Assembly (NCBI GenBank): GCA_039707655.1
Contig: CM077676.1
Location: 377,646,114 to 377,710,113 of the forward strand
Reading direction: 5' to 3'
Origin: Elymus sibiricus
Lineage: Eukaryota; Streptophyta; Magnoliopsida; Poales; Poaceae
DNA: 64,000 nucleotides
Below are positions 47,923 through 58,052 of this stretch, in pieces; the stretch's first letter is position 1; each line of letters starts with the position of its first letter. A model generated the notes under the pieces. It worked only from the letters and a program-made list of their open reading frames with translations. It did no database searches and was not told the origin of the DNA. The position numbers and the translations under genes were made by a program.

Positions 47923-50900
47923 GCATCCCTAAGCTTAATTCCTGCTCGTCCTCGAGTAGGTAAATGATAAAAGAAATAATTTATGAAGTGTGAATGCTGG
48001 TATAGTGCACAAGTTTGATCGATGATAATTTCAATCACTTTTTCTAGCATCATAACAGCAAATCTTTCTCATAAAACTCATCATGATAAAGTAGCAATCA
48101 ATACACATGTTACGGTTCAACAATGCATTCTCTTGAAACTTAAAAAATTATTTTCTTAGTCACCAAACAATTCAAATGCATCTTATTCAACAAAGTCTAA
48201 GTAAGAGCTCCACATACTCAATTATCATACAGTCTTCTATGATTGCTAATACTCAAAGTATATTTTTAGAACAAATAGCATCCATCGAACACAGAGAAAT
48301 ATAGGGGCTTAATGTTTCGCCTCCTAACTCATTTATCATAGAGATAATTGTCAACAATAATAATTCATGATCAAATATATTTGACAGGATATATGTGCCT
48401 GGATCGATCCCCACCACATGATGCTTGCCAACTAGAGAATAATTGAGGTTGAAATAAGATGTTGACTCAACAAAAATAAAATTGACAGAAAGGTAAAAGA
48501 TAAGCCCTTCGCAGAGGGAAGCAGGGATTTGCAGCGGTGCCAGAGCTCATTGCTAAAAACAGAGATGAATACATTTTGAGTGGTGTGCCTTTCCTGTCAA
48601 CGTCACGACAAAGGATTTCAATATCTTCCATGCTAAACACATTATTGGCGGTTCCCATGCAGAATTGAAAACTTTAACCCCCCTCAACCATTCAAACACA
48701 AGCCATGGCTAGCTGAATTCACGGGTGCTCTCCAAACTTTCAACTTTCCAGGGGGAGCCTTTGTTTTATTATATATTTCTTTCTTTCTTTATTTATTTTA
48801 TTTAAGGGATTGGGTATCCCAATTACCAGCCTCTCTTGTGCAAGGACAAGTGAATAAACACACATTATGAGAATAACCCGCTTAGCATGGAAGATACTGA
48901 CTGCCCCGTCGCTCCATGAGCGGTACGGGCACACAAAACAGATGATTATTTGAAGGTTTTAGAGATGGCACATACAAATTTACTTGGAACGGCAGGGTAA
49001 TACCGGTAGGTATGGTGGACACTCATGAAAGAAACTTGGCTCAAGGATTTTGGATGCACATGCAGTATTCCCGCTTAGTACAGAAATTTTGGCTAGCAAA
49101 ATATTCTAAACAAGAACCACATGTTGGAGGATCCATAACAATATAACTTCTATGCAAATATACCCAAACATAACTCATTACGTTGTCTTCCTTGTCCAAC
49201 TTCAGCTTATTCGATCAAGTTTGGAAATAATTACTGGGTATTCACAATCATAAAAGATGTTCAAGATAATATATTTGTATGTGAAATTTCTCTTGCATAT
49301 ACTATCTTTCATGAATTGCTTGTATGACCAATATTGTGATTGTCAAAATTCGATAGATTTTACTTTCTAAACCCAATGTGAAACTACTACTAGGCATATG
49401 GAACATGGATAATTTCAGATTTATGATATTCAATTCAATCAACAATTTACTCAAAGGATATAAGTGAAGCTCAAGAATGAATGAGAAACTTCTCCAAAAG
49501 ATATAAGTGAAGATCAATGAGTAGTCAAACAATTAAGTAGCTATGTATAAACTCTCTCAATAAAAACTTTCAGATCTAATGAGCTTATTAAACAGCAAAC
49601 AAAATAAAAATAAAAGGACACTCCAAGAATAGCACATATCATGTGAACAAGTAAACACTTAGGCTAACTGATAGGTGTTGATGAAGAAAGGTGGGATACC
49701 TACCGGGGCATCCCCAAGCTTAGTTGCTTGAGAATTCTTGGAATGTTATCTTGGGGAGCCTTGGGCATCCCCAAACTTGAACTCTTGTGTCTCCTTAATT
49801 CCTCTCATATCAAGGCTTCTCCTAAATCTTAAAACTTCATCCACACAAAACTTAACAAGAACTCGTGAGATAAGTTAGTATAAGTCAACTCAAAACCTTA
49901 ACATTATCTACTGTAGCAAATCACTAAGATTATAATTAAAGATTACATACTAAATGCCTCTGCATATTTAATACTCCTATCCACAAATAGAAACATTAAA
50001 TAGGCAAACATATGCAAACAATGCAACTATAACAGCAATCTGCCAAAACAGAACAGTCTGTAAAGGGGGAATAAAAATTCATACTTCCCTAACTCTAAAA
50101 ATTCTAAAAAATTACCACCTGATAGAGAACTCATGCATTCTTACTGTGTAAAAATTTCAGATTTTTACCAGGTTCTAACTATTCAGGAATATTCTGGACA
50201 TAACAGAAAACTTTCTGTTTTCAAACAGCAACACATAAACTTGCAAACTGAGGATGGTAAAGGCTATACTTGACATTTTATTGAAATAAAAGATACAAAA
50301 CATGATTATTGATAACAGCAAGCAAATCTCAAGAAAATAAAATAACGCTCCAAGCAAAACTCATATTATGTGACAAATAAAAATATAGCTCCGAGTGAGG
50401 TTCCCGATAGTGTTGAAGACGAAAGAGGGGATGCCTTCCGGGGCATCCCCAAACTTAGACGCTTGAGTCTTCCTTGAGTATTACCTTGGGGTGCCTTGGG
50501 CATCCCCAATATTAGGGTCTTGCCACTCCTTATTCTCCTCATATCGATATCTCACCCAAAACTTGAAAACTTCAATCACATAAAACTTAACGGAACTCCG
50601 TGAAATAGGTTAGTATGAAAATAAATCATTCACTTTGATACTGTCAAGACAAGATTCATAATTGTTATCACATAATACCTACTGTATTCCATTATTTCCA
50701 CAATTTATATTACTCAATATAAGCTATGGAAACACTAAAACAAGTAAACTATGCAATAAAAACAGAATCTGTCAAAAACAGAACAGCATGTAGTGAGAGA
50801 ATTAAAAAGAAAACTTATATACCTCCAAAAATTTGGAAAAAATAGGAAAACGTAAATAATTTGTAAACCAATACTTTTTAAAAAATTCAGAATTTTCTCA

Positions 50901-51116
50901 CGCTCCATTACAAAATCAAAATTCTAGCATTGGATGCAAAAGTTTCTATTTTTGCACAGAATCTAATCAACAAGCATCCACACTATCCCAAAGGCTTCAC
51001 TTGGCACATTATTGAAAGAAAACATATAAAATGTGGTTACTACAGTAGCTTTATCATATGGACACACAAAAACAGTAGGTATAAATATTGGGTTGTCTCC
51101 CAACAAGCACTTTTGT
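47923..51116 (-). other. SabC internal non-coding region
   Basis: No credible ORF. A segment of about 0.7 kb with GGGGCATCCCCAA motifs and the GAAAACTTTCTG block appears twice in tandem (about 49610-50335 and 50336-51030), well diverged. Short repeats with AAGTGAAG lie near 49450-49520. Confidence 0.7.
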
Positions 51117-51830
51117 TTAATGCCTTTTAGCTAGGCATGATGATTTCAATGATGCTCGCATAAGAATAAAGAATTGAAACATAAAGAGAGCATCATGAAT
51201 CATATGACAAGAAAATTTAAGCCTAACCCACTTCCTATGCATAGGGATTTTGGGAGCAAATAATTTATGGGAGCAAGAATCAACTAGCATAGGAAGGCAA
51301 AACAAGTATAATTTCAAAACTTTCAACACATAGAGAGGAAACTTGATATTATTGAGGTATATAGAAGCATATATTCCTATCTCAAAATAATTTCCAGTAG
51401 CATCATGAAGAAATTCAATGATATATCCATCACACAAAGCATTCCTTTCATGATCCACAAGCATAGAATTTTTACTACTCTCCACATAAGCAATTTTCTT
51501 CTCATTCATAATAGTGGGAGCAAACTCAACAAAATAACTATCATGAGATACTTGATTGGCATAATCCAATTGAAAATTAAAATCATGATGACAAGTTTCA
51601 TAGTTATCATTATTCTTTATAGCATACATGTCATCACAATAATCATCATAGATAGCAACTTTGCTGTCATAATCAATTGAAACCTCTTCCAAAATAGTGG
51701 AATCATCATTAAATAAAGTCATGACCTCTCCAAATCCACTTTAATAATTATTGCCATAAGATTCAACACCCTCCAAAATAGTGGGATCATTAGTACCTAG
51801 ATTTGACACTCTTCCAAACCCACTTTCATC
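51117..51830 (-). pseudogene. SabC gag-like remnant
   Basis: A 201-codon frame at 51117-51722 plus upstream remnants to about 51830 after an in-frame TAA. It contains two copies of the SGFG(E/R)V-x-(T/N)L motif and a MPMHRKWVRLK stretch shared with SabA. It belongs to the same unrecognised protein family as the SabA ORF and is degraded. Confidence 0.55.
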
Positions 51831-52233
51831 AATATAATCATCATAAATAGGAGGCATGCTATCATCATAATAAATTTGCTCATCAAAAGTAGGGGGGCTA
51901 AAAAGATCCTATTCATCAAACATAGCATCCCCAAGCTTATGGCTTTGCATATCATTAGCATCATGGATATTCAAAGAATTCATACTAATAACATTGCAAT
52001 CATGCTGATCATTCAAAGAATTTATGCTAAACATTGTATTGAATTCTTCTTCTAACACTTTAGCACAATTTTTCGATCCATCATTTTCAAGAAATACATT
52101 TTAGAGATGAAGTAATTGAGGCAACCACAATTCCATTTTTTTGTAGTTTTCTTTTATAAACCAAACTAGTGATAAAACAAGAAACTAAAAGATTCAATTG
52201 CAAGATCTAAAGATATACCTTCAAGCACTCACC
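51831..52233 (-). other. SabC 5' internal region
   Basis: Decayed continuation of the gag-like region toward the primer binding site. Only short open stretches remain. It contains another GCATCCCCAAGCTTA motif at about 51925. Confidence 0.45.
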
Positions 52234-52251
52234 TCCCCGCCAACGGCGCCA
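52234..52251 (-). promoter_or_regulatory. SabC primer binding site
   Basis: The reverse complement TGGCGCCGTTGGCGGGGA matches the tRNA-Asp site with one mismatch, 10 bases from the LTR. Confidence 0.88.
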
Positions 52252-52261
52252 GAAAAGAGCT

Positions 52262-53928
52262 TGATGCCTACTACACAACTTTATTCTTGTACACTTTGTT
52301 GGGCCTCCAAGCGTAGAGTTTTGTAGGACAGTAGCAAATTTCCCTCAAGTGGATGACCTAAGGTTTACCAATCCATGGGAGGCGTAAGATGAAGATGGTC
52401 TCTCTCAAACAACCCTGCAATCAAATACAAGAAATCTCTTGTGTCCCCAACACACCCAATACAATGGTAAATTATATAGGTGCACTAGTTCGGCGAAGAG
52501 ATGGTGATACAAGTGTAGTATGGATAGTAGATATAGGTTTTTGTAATCTGAAATAATAAAAACAGCAAGGTAGTAATCAATAAAAGTGAGCACAAACGGT
52601 ATCGCAATGCTTGAAAACAAGGCCTAGGGTTCATATTTTCACTAGTGCAATCTCTCAACACTACTAACATAATTAAATCATATAACAATCCCTCAACATG
52701 CGATAAAGAATCACTCCAAAGTTCTTATATAGCGGAGAACATAAGAAGAAATTGTTGTAGGGTACGAAACCACCTCAAAGTTATCCTTTCCGATCAATCT
52801 ATTGAGCCATCCCTATAAGTGTCACAAACAGCCCTAGAGTTCGTACTAAAATAACACCATATGATACGCATCAACCAACTCTAATGTCACCTAGATACTC
52901 CAATGTCACCACAAGTATCTGTGAGTTGATTATTCGATATGCATCAAACAACTTCAGATTCATAATATTCAATCCGCACAAAGAACTTCAAAGAGTCCCC
53001 CAAAGTTTCTATCGGAGAAAGAAGGATGAAAATGTGTACCAACCCATATGCCTAGATTACCCCAAGGTCACGGGAATCTACAAGTTGATTACCAAAACAT
53101 ACATGAAGTGACTCAATAGAATACCCCATTGTCACCGTGGGTATCCACATGCAAGACATATATCAAGTGTTCTCAAATCCAAAGTAATCCATCGGATAAT
53201 AACGAAACCTCAAAGGAAAAGACTCAATTCATCACAAGAAGATAGAGAGGGAAGAAACACCATATGATCCAACTATATTAACAAAGCTCGCGGTACATCA
53301 AGACCGTGCCAAATCAAGAACACGAGAGAGAGAGATCAAACACATAGCTACTAGTACATACCCTCAGCCCCGAGGGTGAACTACTCCCACCTCATCATGG
53401 AAGCAGCGGGGATGATGAAGATGGCCTCTGGTGATGACTTCCCCCCACCGGCAGGCTGCCGGAATGGAGCTCCAGATGGGATCTCTTCGGAATAGAGGCT
53501 TGCGGCGGTGAAAAAACTCATCTAGGTTAACTTTCGGGGGTTTCTGTATTTATAAGAATTTTCAGCGTTGGAATCACGCGAAGAGGTGCCACAGGGGGCC
53601 CACAAGGCATCAGGGCACCCCCCCGGGGCGCGCCGGGTTGCCTTGTCACCACATCGTGGGTCTTCTGGTCCTCCCACGAAGCTTCGGGGGTCTCTTTCCT
53701 TCCAAAAAAATCGTCAAAAAGTTTCATTGCGTTTGGACTTTGTTTGGTATGGATTTTCTGGATAACCAAAAACAAGCAAAAAACAACAACTGGCACTGGG
53801 CACTAGGTTAATATGTTAGTCCATGAAAATTATATAAAAGTGATATAAAAGTGCACCAAAGTCATATAAAATTATTACTAACATGGCATGAATACTTCAT
53901 AAATTATAGATACGTTGGAGATGTATCA
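52262..53928 (-). repeat. SabC 5' LTR
   Basis: 1,667 bp, very similar to the 3' LTR, with single-base differences such as GATGTATCA versus GACGTATCA at the outer edge. Confidence 0.93.
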
Positions 53929-53933
53929 GTCGA

Positions 53934-54503
53934 CAATAAGAAGGGCAGCGGGTGGGGACGAGGTGCAGGGGGCGGAACAGGTCGGGAAAGCGGGTCGCCA
54001 CTGCCGTAGCCGTCCATGCACACACCATCCTGCCCAAACCAATATTAGCAGCCCTACTTCTAGGTTGCGAAGATGCTTGGCCGGCAACAGCAATCCCGGC
54101 CTCCGCCACCGGGTACGTGTCGTATTGCATTGACATCAACGCGACGCTACTCCATTTCCCCAAATGGCCGCCTCTACTTGTCTGGTCGCAGACGCTGGGC
54201 GAGGGTTAGCTCGGTGCCCGCTCTTTTTTGCCAGTATGTCTCAACCAGGTGAGCTAGCATATGAGAACGCGGACAGGAAGATGTTGGAGATGAACCACGA
54301 CGGAGGCGGAGGTAGAGGCTGCTACGAGGACGGCCAACTGGATGACTTAGAGCCGGATGTCCACGCCCAGTCGGGCACCCAGTCTAACACATAGACCCAG
54401 TAGATGGACTCATACCAGGTAGCCGAAGCAGGACGACGACGACCTTGATCCGGAGGAATGGCCGGCCGATCCAAAGAAAAGGGGTAGATGAGAAAGTTTT
54501 AAC
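53934..54503 (+). other. Decayed region before the Myb/SANT-like ORF
   Basis: GC-rich sequence with short acidic and Gly-rich open stretches (about 54164-54394) that may be the degraded N-terminal part of the next ORF. Stops occur in every frame. Confidence 0.4.
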
Positions 54504-55001
54504 ATGAAGGAGGATGAATTGTTGTGCGGTGTGTGGTTGACCACTAGCATCGATCCGATCCATGGCACAGAGCAAAAGGGCACAACATTTTGGGACAACA
54601 TCTATTCTTGTTTCCATGAGCACAAGAACTTCGACTCCCACTGCAATGAACTCATCCGTAATCTTTGGACAAACTTGCTCAACCATCGATGGTATATCAT
54701 CCAAGAGGCCGTGAGAAAGTATTGCGGCCATTTAAAACAACTCATCGGTCGGTGGCCAAGTGGTATGCAAATCACCGAACAAGTAAGTTGTTCTATGTGT
54801 TCTACATTTGGACGGATATTCTCTATGTCATTTGTCCGGCTATCTATGTCATTTGGCCGACTATGTTCTATGTCATTTGGCCGGCTATGTTCTATGCATA
54901 TTGTTGACAATGTCTTTTTTGTAGCCACCCCGTGCATGCAACTTGTTCTTGAAGGTGTAGAAGAAGTGTTTCGTCCTTCTGCATTTGTTGGTGGAAATTG
55001 A
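54504..55001 (+). pseudogene. Myb/SANT-like ORF1-type protein of a PIF/Harbinger element
   Basis: The ATG at 54504 begins EDELLCGVWL, followed by DPIHGTEQKG-TFWDNI, NHRWYIIQEAVRKYCG. This spacing is typical of the Myb/SANT-like (NAM-associated) DNA-binding domain carried by Harbinger ORF1 proteins and many plant relatives. The similarity ends near codon 95. The rest is low-complexity sequence from a minisatellite. An in-frame TGA precedes the ATG and no transposase is nearby, so this is a fragment. Confidence 0.65.
54811..54905 (+). repeat. Short minisatellite
   Basis: Imperfect copies of a unit of 18-30 bp containing CTATGTCATTTGGCCGGCTATGT-like sequence, inside the 3' part of the preceding ORF. 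They add repeated MSFGRL-type residues. Confidence 0.8.
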
Positions 55002-55039
55002 ATGGACAACCCAAGTGGCAAAATGAGGAAGAAGCGGGT

Positions 55040-55522
55040 TGTCGGTGTAAAAACCGGCAGACCTCGGGGTAGGGGGTCCCGAGCAGTGGATCTCGGACAG
55101 ATGGTAACAGGAATAAGGAGATGATGTTTTACCCAGGTTTGGGCCCTCTTGATGGAGGTAAAACCCTACGTCCTGCTCTTGTTTATATCAATGGAGATGT
55201 GTCAACTACATAGTTGATCTACCTCGAGATCGTAAGATATGTTCTAGTTCTAGGGCTAGGTGAATGAGATTGGGGTTGAGATCCCTACGAGCTAAACCCT
55301 TTGGCTTATATAGATGCCAGGTAGGGCATCTAGGGTTACAAGGTCGGTATCTAAGCATGGAGGCGGCAGGAGAAGTCTAGGAGTATATACCAAGCCTTCG
55401 GCAGATATAGTCTTGATCTCTCCCCCCATGTGTATCTTCCGGCGTCCATCTTGATAAGAATGAGGGCCCACCGGCCCAGTCATGCAGACTAGGTTAGTAC
55501 CCCCTAGTCTAGGACACCATCA
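55040..55522 (-). repeat. Tat3 LTR (3' LTR)
   Basis: About 483 bp, from TGTCGGTGTAAAAACC to CACCATCA on plus. A TATATAAG box reads on the minus strand (plus 55305-55312), and a polypurine tract complement follows at 55523. So the element runs minus and this is its 3' LTR. It is the same family as the Tat2 LTR but clearly diverged. Confidence 0.8.
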
Positions 55523-55885
55523 GTAGCCCTTGAAATGGTCTCCGATGCCGAGGACGACGTTCTTGAACTTCGGTTCCGGAGTCTTTGGCTCGGCAGGCAA
55601 GTTCCACGTATGACCTCTCCAGTATAGCCTCAAGCAGTCTTCGGGAAGATCGATAGTCCCGTCGGGTGGGCCCAACTCCGCCGCATGTGGCTTCTACTTT
55701 CTGACCTTGGGAACTGTGTCTTACGGGGAAGCGAGTCAATTTATGACGAAACATCGAAGCATCGGCCTTTCCCCCTTTTTATCCATGAGTCAGGTGTGCG
55801 AATTTATCAGAAACCTCAACTCCTCCTTCCAAACAAACCGCGCCAGCGCTCCCCTTCCTCCCAAGTCCAACCTTAAGGGCTTCTC
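55523..55885 (+). other. Leader of the Tat3 antisense gene
   Basis: About 360 bp between the Tat3 3' LTR and the antisense ATG. It starts with the polypurine tract complement; no ORF is credible. Confidence 0.5.
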
Positions 55886-56458
55886 ATGGCGAGCGATGCA
55901 GGTTCTTCGAGGCGCCCTCACGACCCTGTCAGAGGTGATTGGGGCAGTTGCGCCGTCTCGCGCCTCCAACTGGAGCGCTTGGCCAGGCAAGTATACTTGC
56001 CAGATTCAGATCTGACAGCGACCCGCCCGGGCTTAACATCCTTCAACGGGCAGGTACACGTAGAGAATTACCCTTCCCCTCAAAAGGATGAAAGGGTGTG
56101 CTTTGTTTCTTTCCTGTTGCGCGGTTTAGGACTTCCGATTCACCCCTTCCCCCGAGGCTTGCTAGAGTTCTACGGGCTGCAGCTCCACCACCTCACCCCC
56201 AACTCCATTTTTCATATTGCGGGGTACGTCGCCCTATGTGAGATGCATCTTGGGTGTGAGGCGCACTTCGGGCTATGGAGGAGGTATTTTTGTATAGTGC
56301 CTTGTTCCCCCGCCGAAAAGTTTTATGAGGTCGGGGCAGCCGAAGTCTGTCGAGTCAAAGGGGCAGAATACCCATCGGGCACACCTCGGGAGGATACCGA
56401 TGTTTGGCCAACAGAGCGGTTCTATATAGACGACGTCCCCCTCCTTGACCTAGTTTGA
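55886..56458 (+). pseudogene. Tat3 antisense gene, first exon fragment
   Basis: The ATG opens MASDAGSSRRPHD and a Transposase_28-like domain (FLLRGLGLPIHPF, GLLEFYGLQLHHLTPNSIFHI, HFGLWRRYF). It is antisense to the element. It parallels the first 190 or so codons of the Tat2 gene at 58053 and is cut off by the next LTR fragment near 56460. Confidence 0.75.
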
Positions 56459-56459
56459 C

Positions 56460-57233
56460 CCAGTTCGACGATGGACCTGAAAATTTACGGAGAATTATTT
56501 CAGAATATATAAAAATACTGGCGCAAAGATCCACCAGAGGGGGGGCCACCAGGCGCCACAAGCCTGGGGGGCACGCCTGGCAGGCTTGTGGGGCCCTGCC
56601 AACTCCGTTTACCCTAATTCCAGTGCTATAAGTACCTATTCGTGGAGAAAAAAATCAGAGAGAAAGAATCATCACGTTTTATGATACGGAGCTGCCGCCA
56701 CCTCCTGTTCTTCATCGGGAGGGCTGATCTGGAGTCCGTTCGGGGCTCCAGAGAGGGGGATTCGACATCGTCGTCATCATCAACCATCCTCCATCACCAA
56801 TTTCATGATGCTCACCGCCGTGTGTGAGTAATTTCTTCGTAGGCTTGCTAGACGGTGATGGGTTGGATGAGATTTACCATGTAATCGAGTCAATTTGTTA
56901 GGGCTTTGATCCCTAGTATCCACTATGTTCCGAGATTAATGTTGCTATGACTTTGCTATGCTTAATGCTTGTCACTAGGGCCCGAGTGCCATGATTTCAG
57001 ATCTGAACCTTTATGTTTTCATGAATATATTTGAGTTCTTGATCCTATCTTGCAAGTTATATGCACCTGTTACGTGTCATGATCCGCATACCCCAAGGTG
57101 ACAATAATTGGGATTCTTTCCGGTGATTGTCGTAGTTTGAGGAGTTCATGTATTCACTATGTGCTAATGCTTTGTTCTGGTTCTCTATTAAAAGGAGGCC
57201 TTAATATCCCTTAGTTACCTTAAGGACCCCGCT
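56460..57233 (+). repeat. LTR fragment of a high-copy Triticeae family
   Basis: Lacks both LTR ends. Its layout is LTR-like: GC-rich stretch, TATA-poor promoter region, GTGTGTGAGTAATTTC, then TTGATCCTATCTTGCAAG and AGGAGGCCTTAATATCCC. I remember these phrases from common Triticeae LTRs but will not fix the family name. The left edge is a deletion junction with Tat3; Tat2 inserted at the right edge. Confidence 0.6.
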
Positions 57234-57726
57234 TTTCGATGTGAAAACCGGCAGACCTCGGGATAGGGGGTCCCGAGCTGTGGATCTCGGATCGGTGGTA
57301 ACAAGGACGAGGGAGACGATGTTTACCCAGGTTCGGGCCCTCTTGATGGAGGTAAAACCCTACGTCCTGCTTCTGTTTATATTAATGGAGATGTAACAAA
57401 TACAACGTTGATCTACCTCGAGATCATAATGTGTGTCTAACTTCTAGGGCGAGGTGAGCGATATTGCGTTGATGTCCCCCTTACGAGCTAAACCCTATGG
57501 CTTATATACACGCCAGGGAGGGTATCTAGGGTTACAAGGTCGGTGTCTATGAGAAAGGCGGCAGGAGAGATCTTGGGGTATACGTCAAGTCTTCGGTAGA
57601 GACAGTCTTGATCACGTTTCCTGTGTACAGCTTCCGGAGTCCATCTTGATCACGTGTGAGGGCCCACCAGCCCAACCGAGGAGACGGGCTGGTTAGGTTA
57701 GCACCCCCTAATCCAGGACACCGTCA
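57234..57726 (-). repeat. Tat2 3' LTR
   Basis: About 490 bp. The plus strand starts near TTTCGATGTGAAAACC (edge uncertain by 6 bases) and ends CACCGTCA. A minus-strand TATATAAG lies at 57501-57508. The reverse complement of 57727-57740 contains the polypurine tract TTCAGGGGCTAA, which proves the orientation. Confidence 0.82.
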
Positions 57727-58052
57727 TTAGCCCCTGAACTGGTCTTCGATGCCGAGGTCGACGGCCTTCAATTTCTGGAGTCTTGGCTCGATAGACAAGT
57801 TCCTGCGCTTCGTTCTCCGACCAAACTTAAAGACCTCGGCCAACCCTTAAAATTCCGTAGGGGCCCAACTTCAGATTTCGAGAATCGTGCTATCTAGGGA
57901 ATCGGCCCCCTTTATGGAAAAAATATCGAAGCGTCAGCCCCTTCTGCCTTTACTTAAAATAAACGCGCAGCCTTTGCTAGCGGCCATACGCATCAACCGC
58001 AATCGTAGCAAAATCCCCCTTCCATCCCAGCCCAAGCTCAAGAGCCCGAACA
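57727..58052 (+). other. Leader of the Tat2 antisense gene
   Basis: 325 bp between the LTR and the antisense ATG. No ORF. A weak TATA-like ACTTAAAATAAAC lies near 57952, not convincing as a promoter. Confidence 0.4.

Larger units (their letters stand above)
46254..53928 (-). mobile_element. SabC, complete Athila-lineage LTR element
   Basis: 3' LTR 46254-47922, 5' LTR 52262-53928, minus orientation, with perfect 5-bp target duplication GTCGA (46249-46253 and 53929-53933). Total 7,675 bp. The internal region has a tRNA-Asp primer binding site, only gag-like remnants and no RT or integrase, so it is non-autonomous. The LTRs are a diverged relative of SabA and SabB LTRs. Confidence 0.95.

Noticed and set aside
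57234..57726. Tat2 LTR read as a 5' LTR of a plus-strand element with the Transposase_28-like ORF as gag
   Set aside because: The polypurine tract beside the LTR, the minus-strand TATA box and pol on the minus strand show that it is a 3' LTR and that the plus-strand ORF is antisense.
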